Source: Desulfobacterales bacterium C00003060
GTDB taxonomy: Bacteria > Desulfobacterota > Desulfobacteria > Desulfobacterales > C00003060
Reading direction: 5' to 3'
NCBI GenBank assembly: GCA_001751085.1
Contig: MAXP01000081.1
Span: 1-6,226 of the forward strand
Length of the DNA stretch: 6,226 nucleotides
Shown: piece by piece, positions 6,200 to 6,226 of the stretch
How positions within the stretch are numbered: position 1 is the first letter of the stretch
Layout of the letters: each line of letters opens with the position of its first letter
Notes under the pieces: generated by a model
Seen by the model: only the letters and a program-made list of their open reading frames with translations
What the model was told of the DNA's origin: nothing
Databases searched by the model: none
Made by a program: the position numbers and the translations under genes

Positions 6200-6226
6200 C
6201 AAAGAAAAGATTCATCTCTTTTGCCT
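6197..6226. repeat. Inverted repeat at the window end
   Basis: AGGCAAA (6197-6203) and TTTGCCT (6220-6226) form a perfect 7-bp inverted repeat around a 16-nt spacer, in which AGAT/ATCT could extend the pairing imperfectly. It could be a terminator stem for a gene beyond the window or part of the adjacent repeat tract. The window stops here, so a following T-run cannot be seen. Confidence 0.4.

Overview
The window is 6.2 kb of bacterial chromosome that looks like Desulfobacterota (the former Deltaproteobacteria). The reasons are the tightly packed proA-nadD-rsfS run, a large protein resembling the DUF6178 family (which I associate with that group), and intermediate GC content. This taxonomic call is inference from gene content.

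Layout. Positions 1-1616 hold the 3' half of proA, then nadD and rsfS, on the + strand with short or overlapping junctions. Positions 1617-1769 hold a 137-bp MITE-like element. It has perfect 11-bp terminal inverted repeats exactly abutted by an 8-bp direct repeat, and it sits between the rsfS stop codon and the next start. Positions 1773-3461 encode a 562-aa DUF6178-like protein of unknown function. Positions 3518-5825 hold two overlapping + strand ORFs that are both chimeric. A short minus-strand zinc-ribbon gene (5845-6036) converges on them. The last 190 bases are noncoding, with short degenerate repeats.

The most unusual feature is the pair of chimeric ORFs. The first has about 91 residues resembling the N-terminal part of a lipoate-protein ligase/octanoyltransferase, followed by an acyl-CoA synthetase from just before its P-loop to its C-terminal catalytic lysine. 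The second has the missing first 129 residues of an acyl-CoA synthetase, followed by the missing C-terminal 168 residues of a lipoate ligase. The four pieces are complementary. Removing 3791-5318 in silico restores one in-frame ligase of about 259 aa. Joining the end of that block back to its own start restores one in-frame acyl-CoA synthetase of about 516 aa. So a circularly permuted synthetase gene appears to sit inside a lipoate-ligase gene, with every frame open.

How the genes may work together. proA (proline), nadD (NAD) and rsfS (ribosome silencing) are housekeeping genes that probably share one transcript. The DUF6178-like gene may once have been part of the same operon, before the small element inserted between it and rsfS. 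The two chimeras derive from two enzymes that both activate carboxylic acids as acyl-adenylates. They could be decaying halves, or two subunits that reassemble both activities; sequence alone does not decide. No RNA genes or CRISPR arrays were seen.
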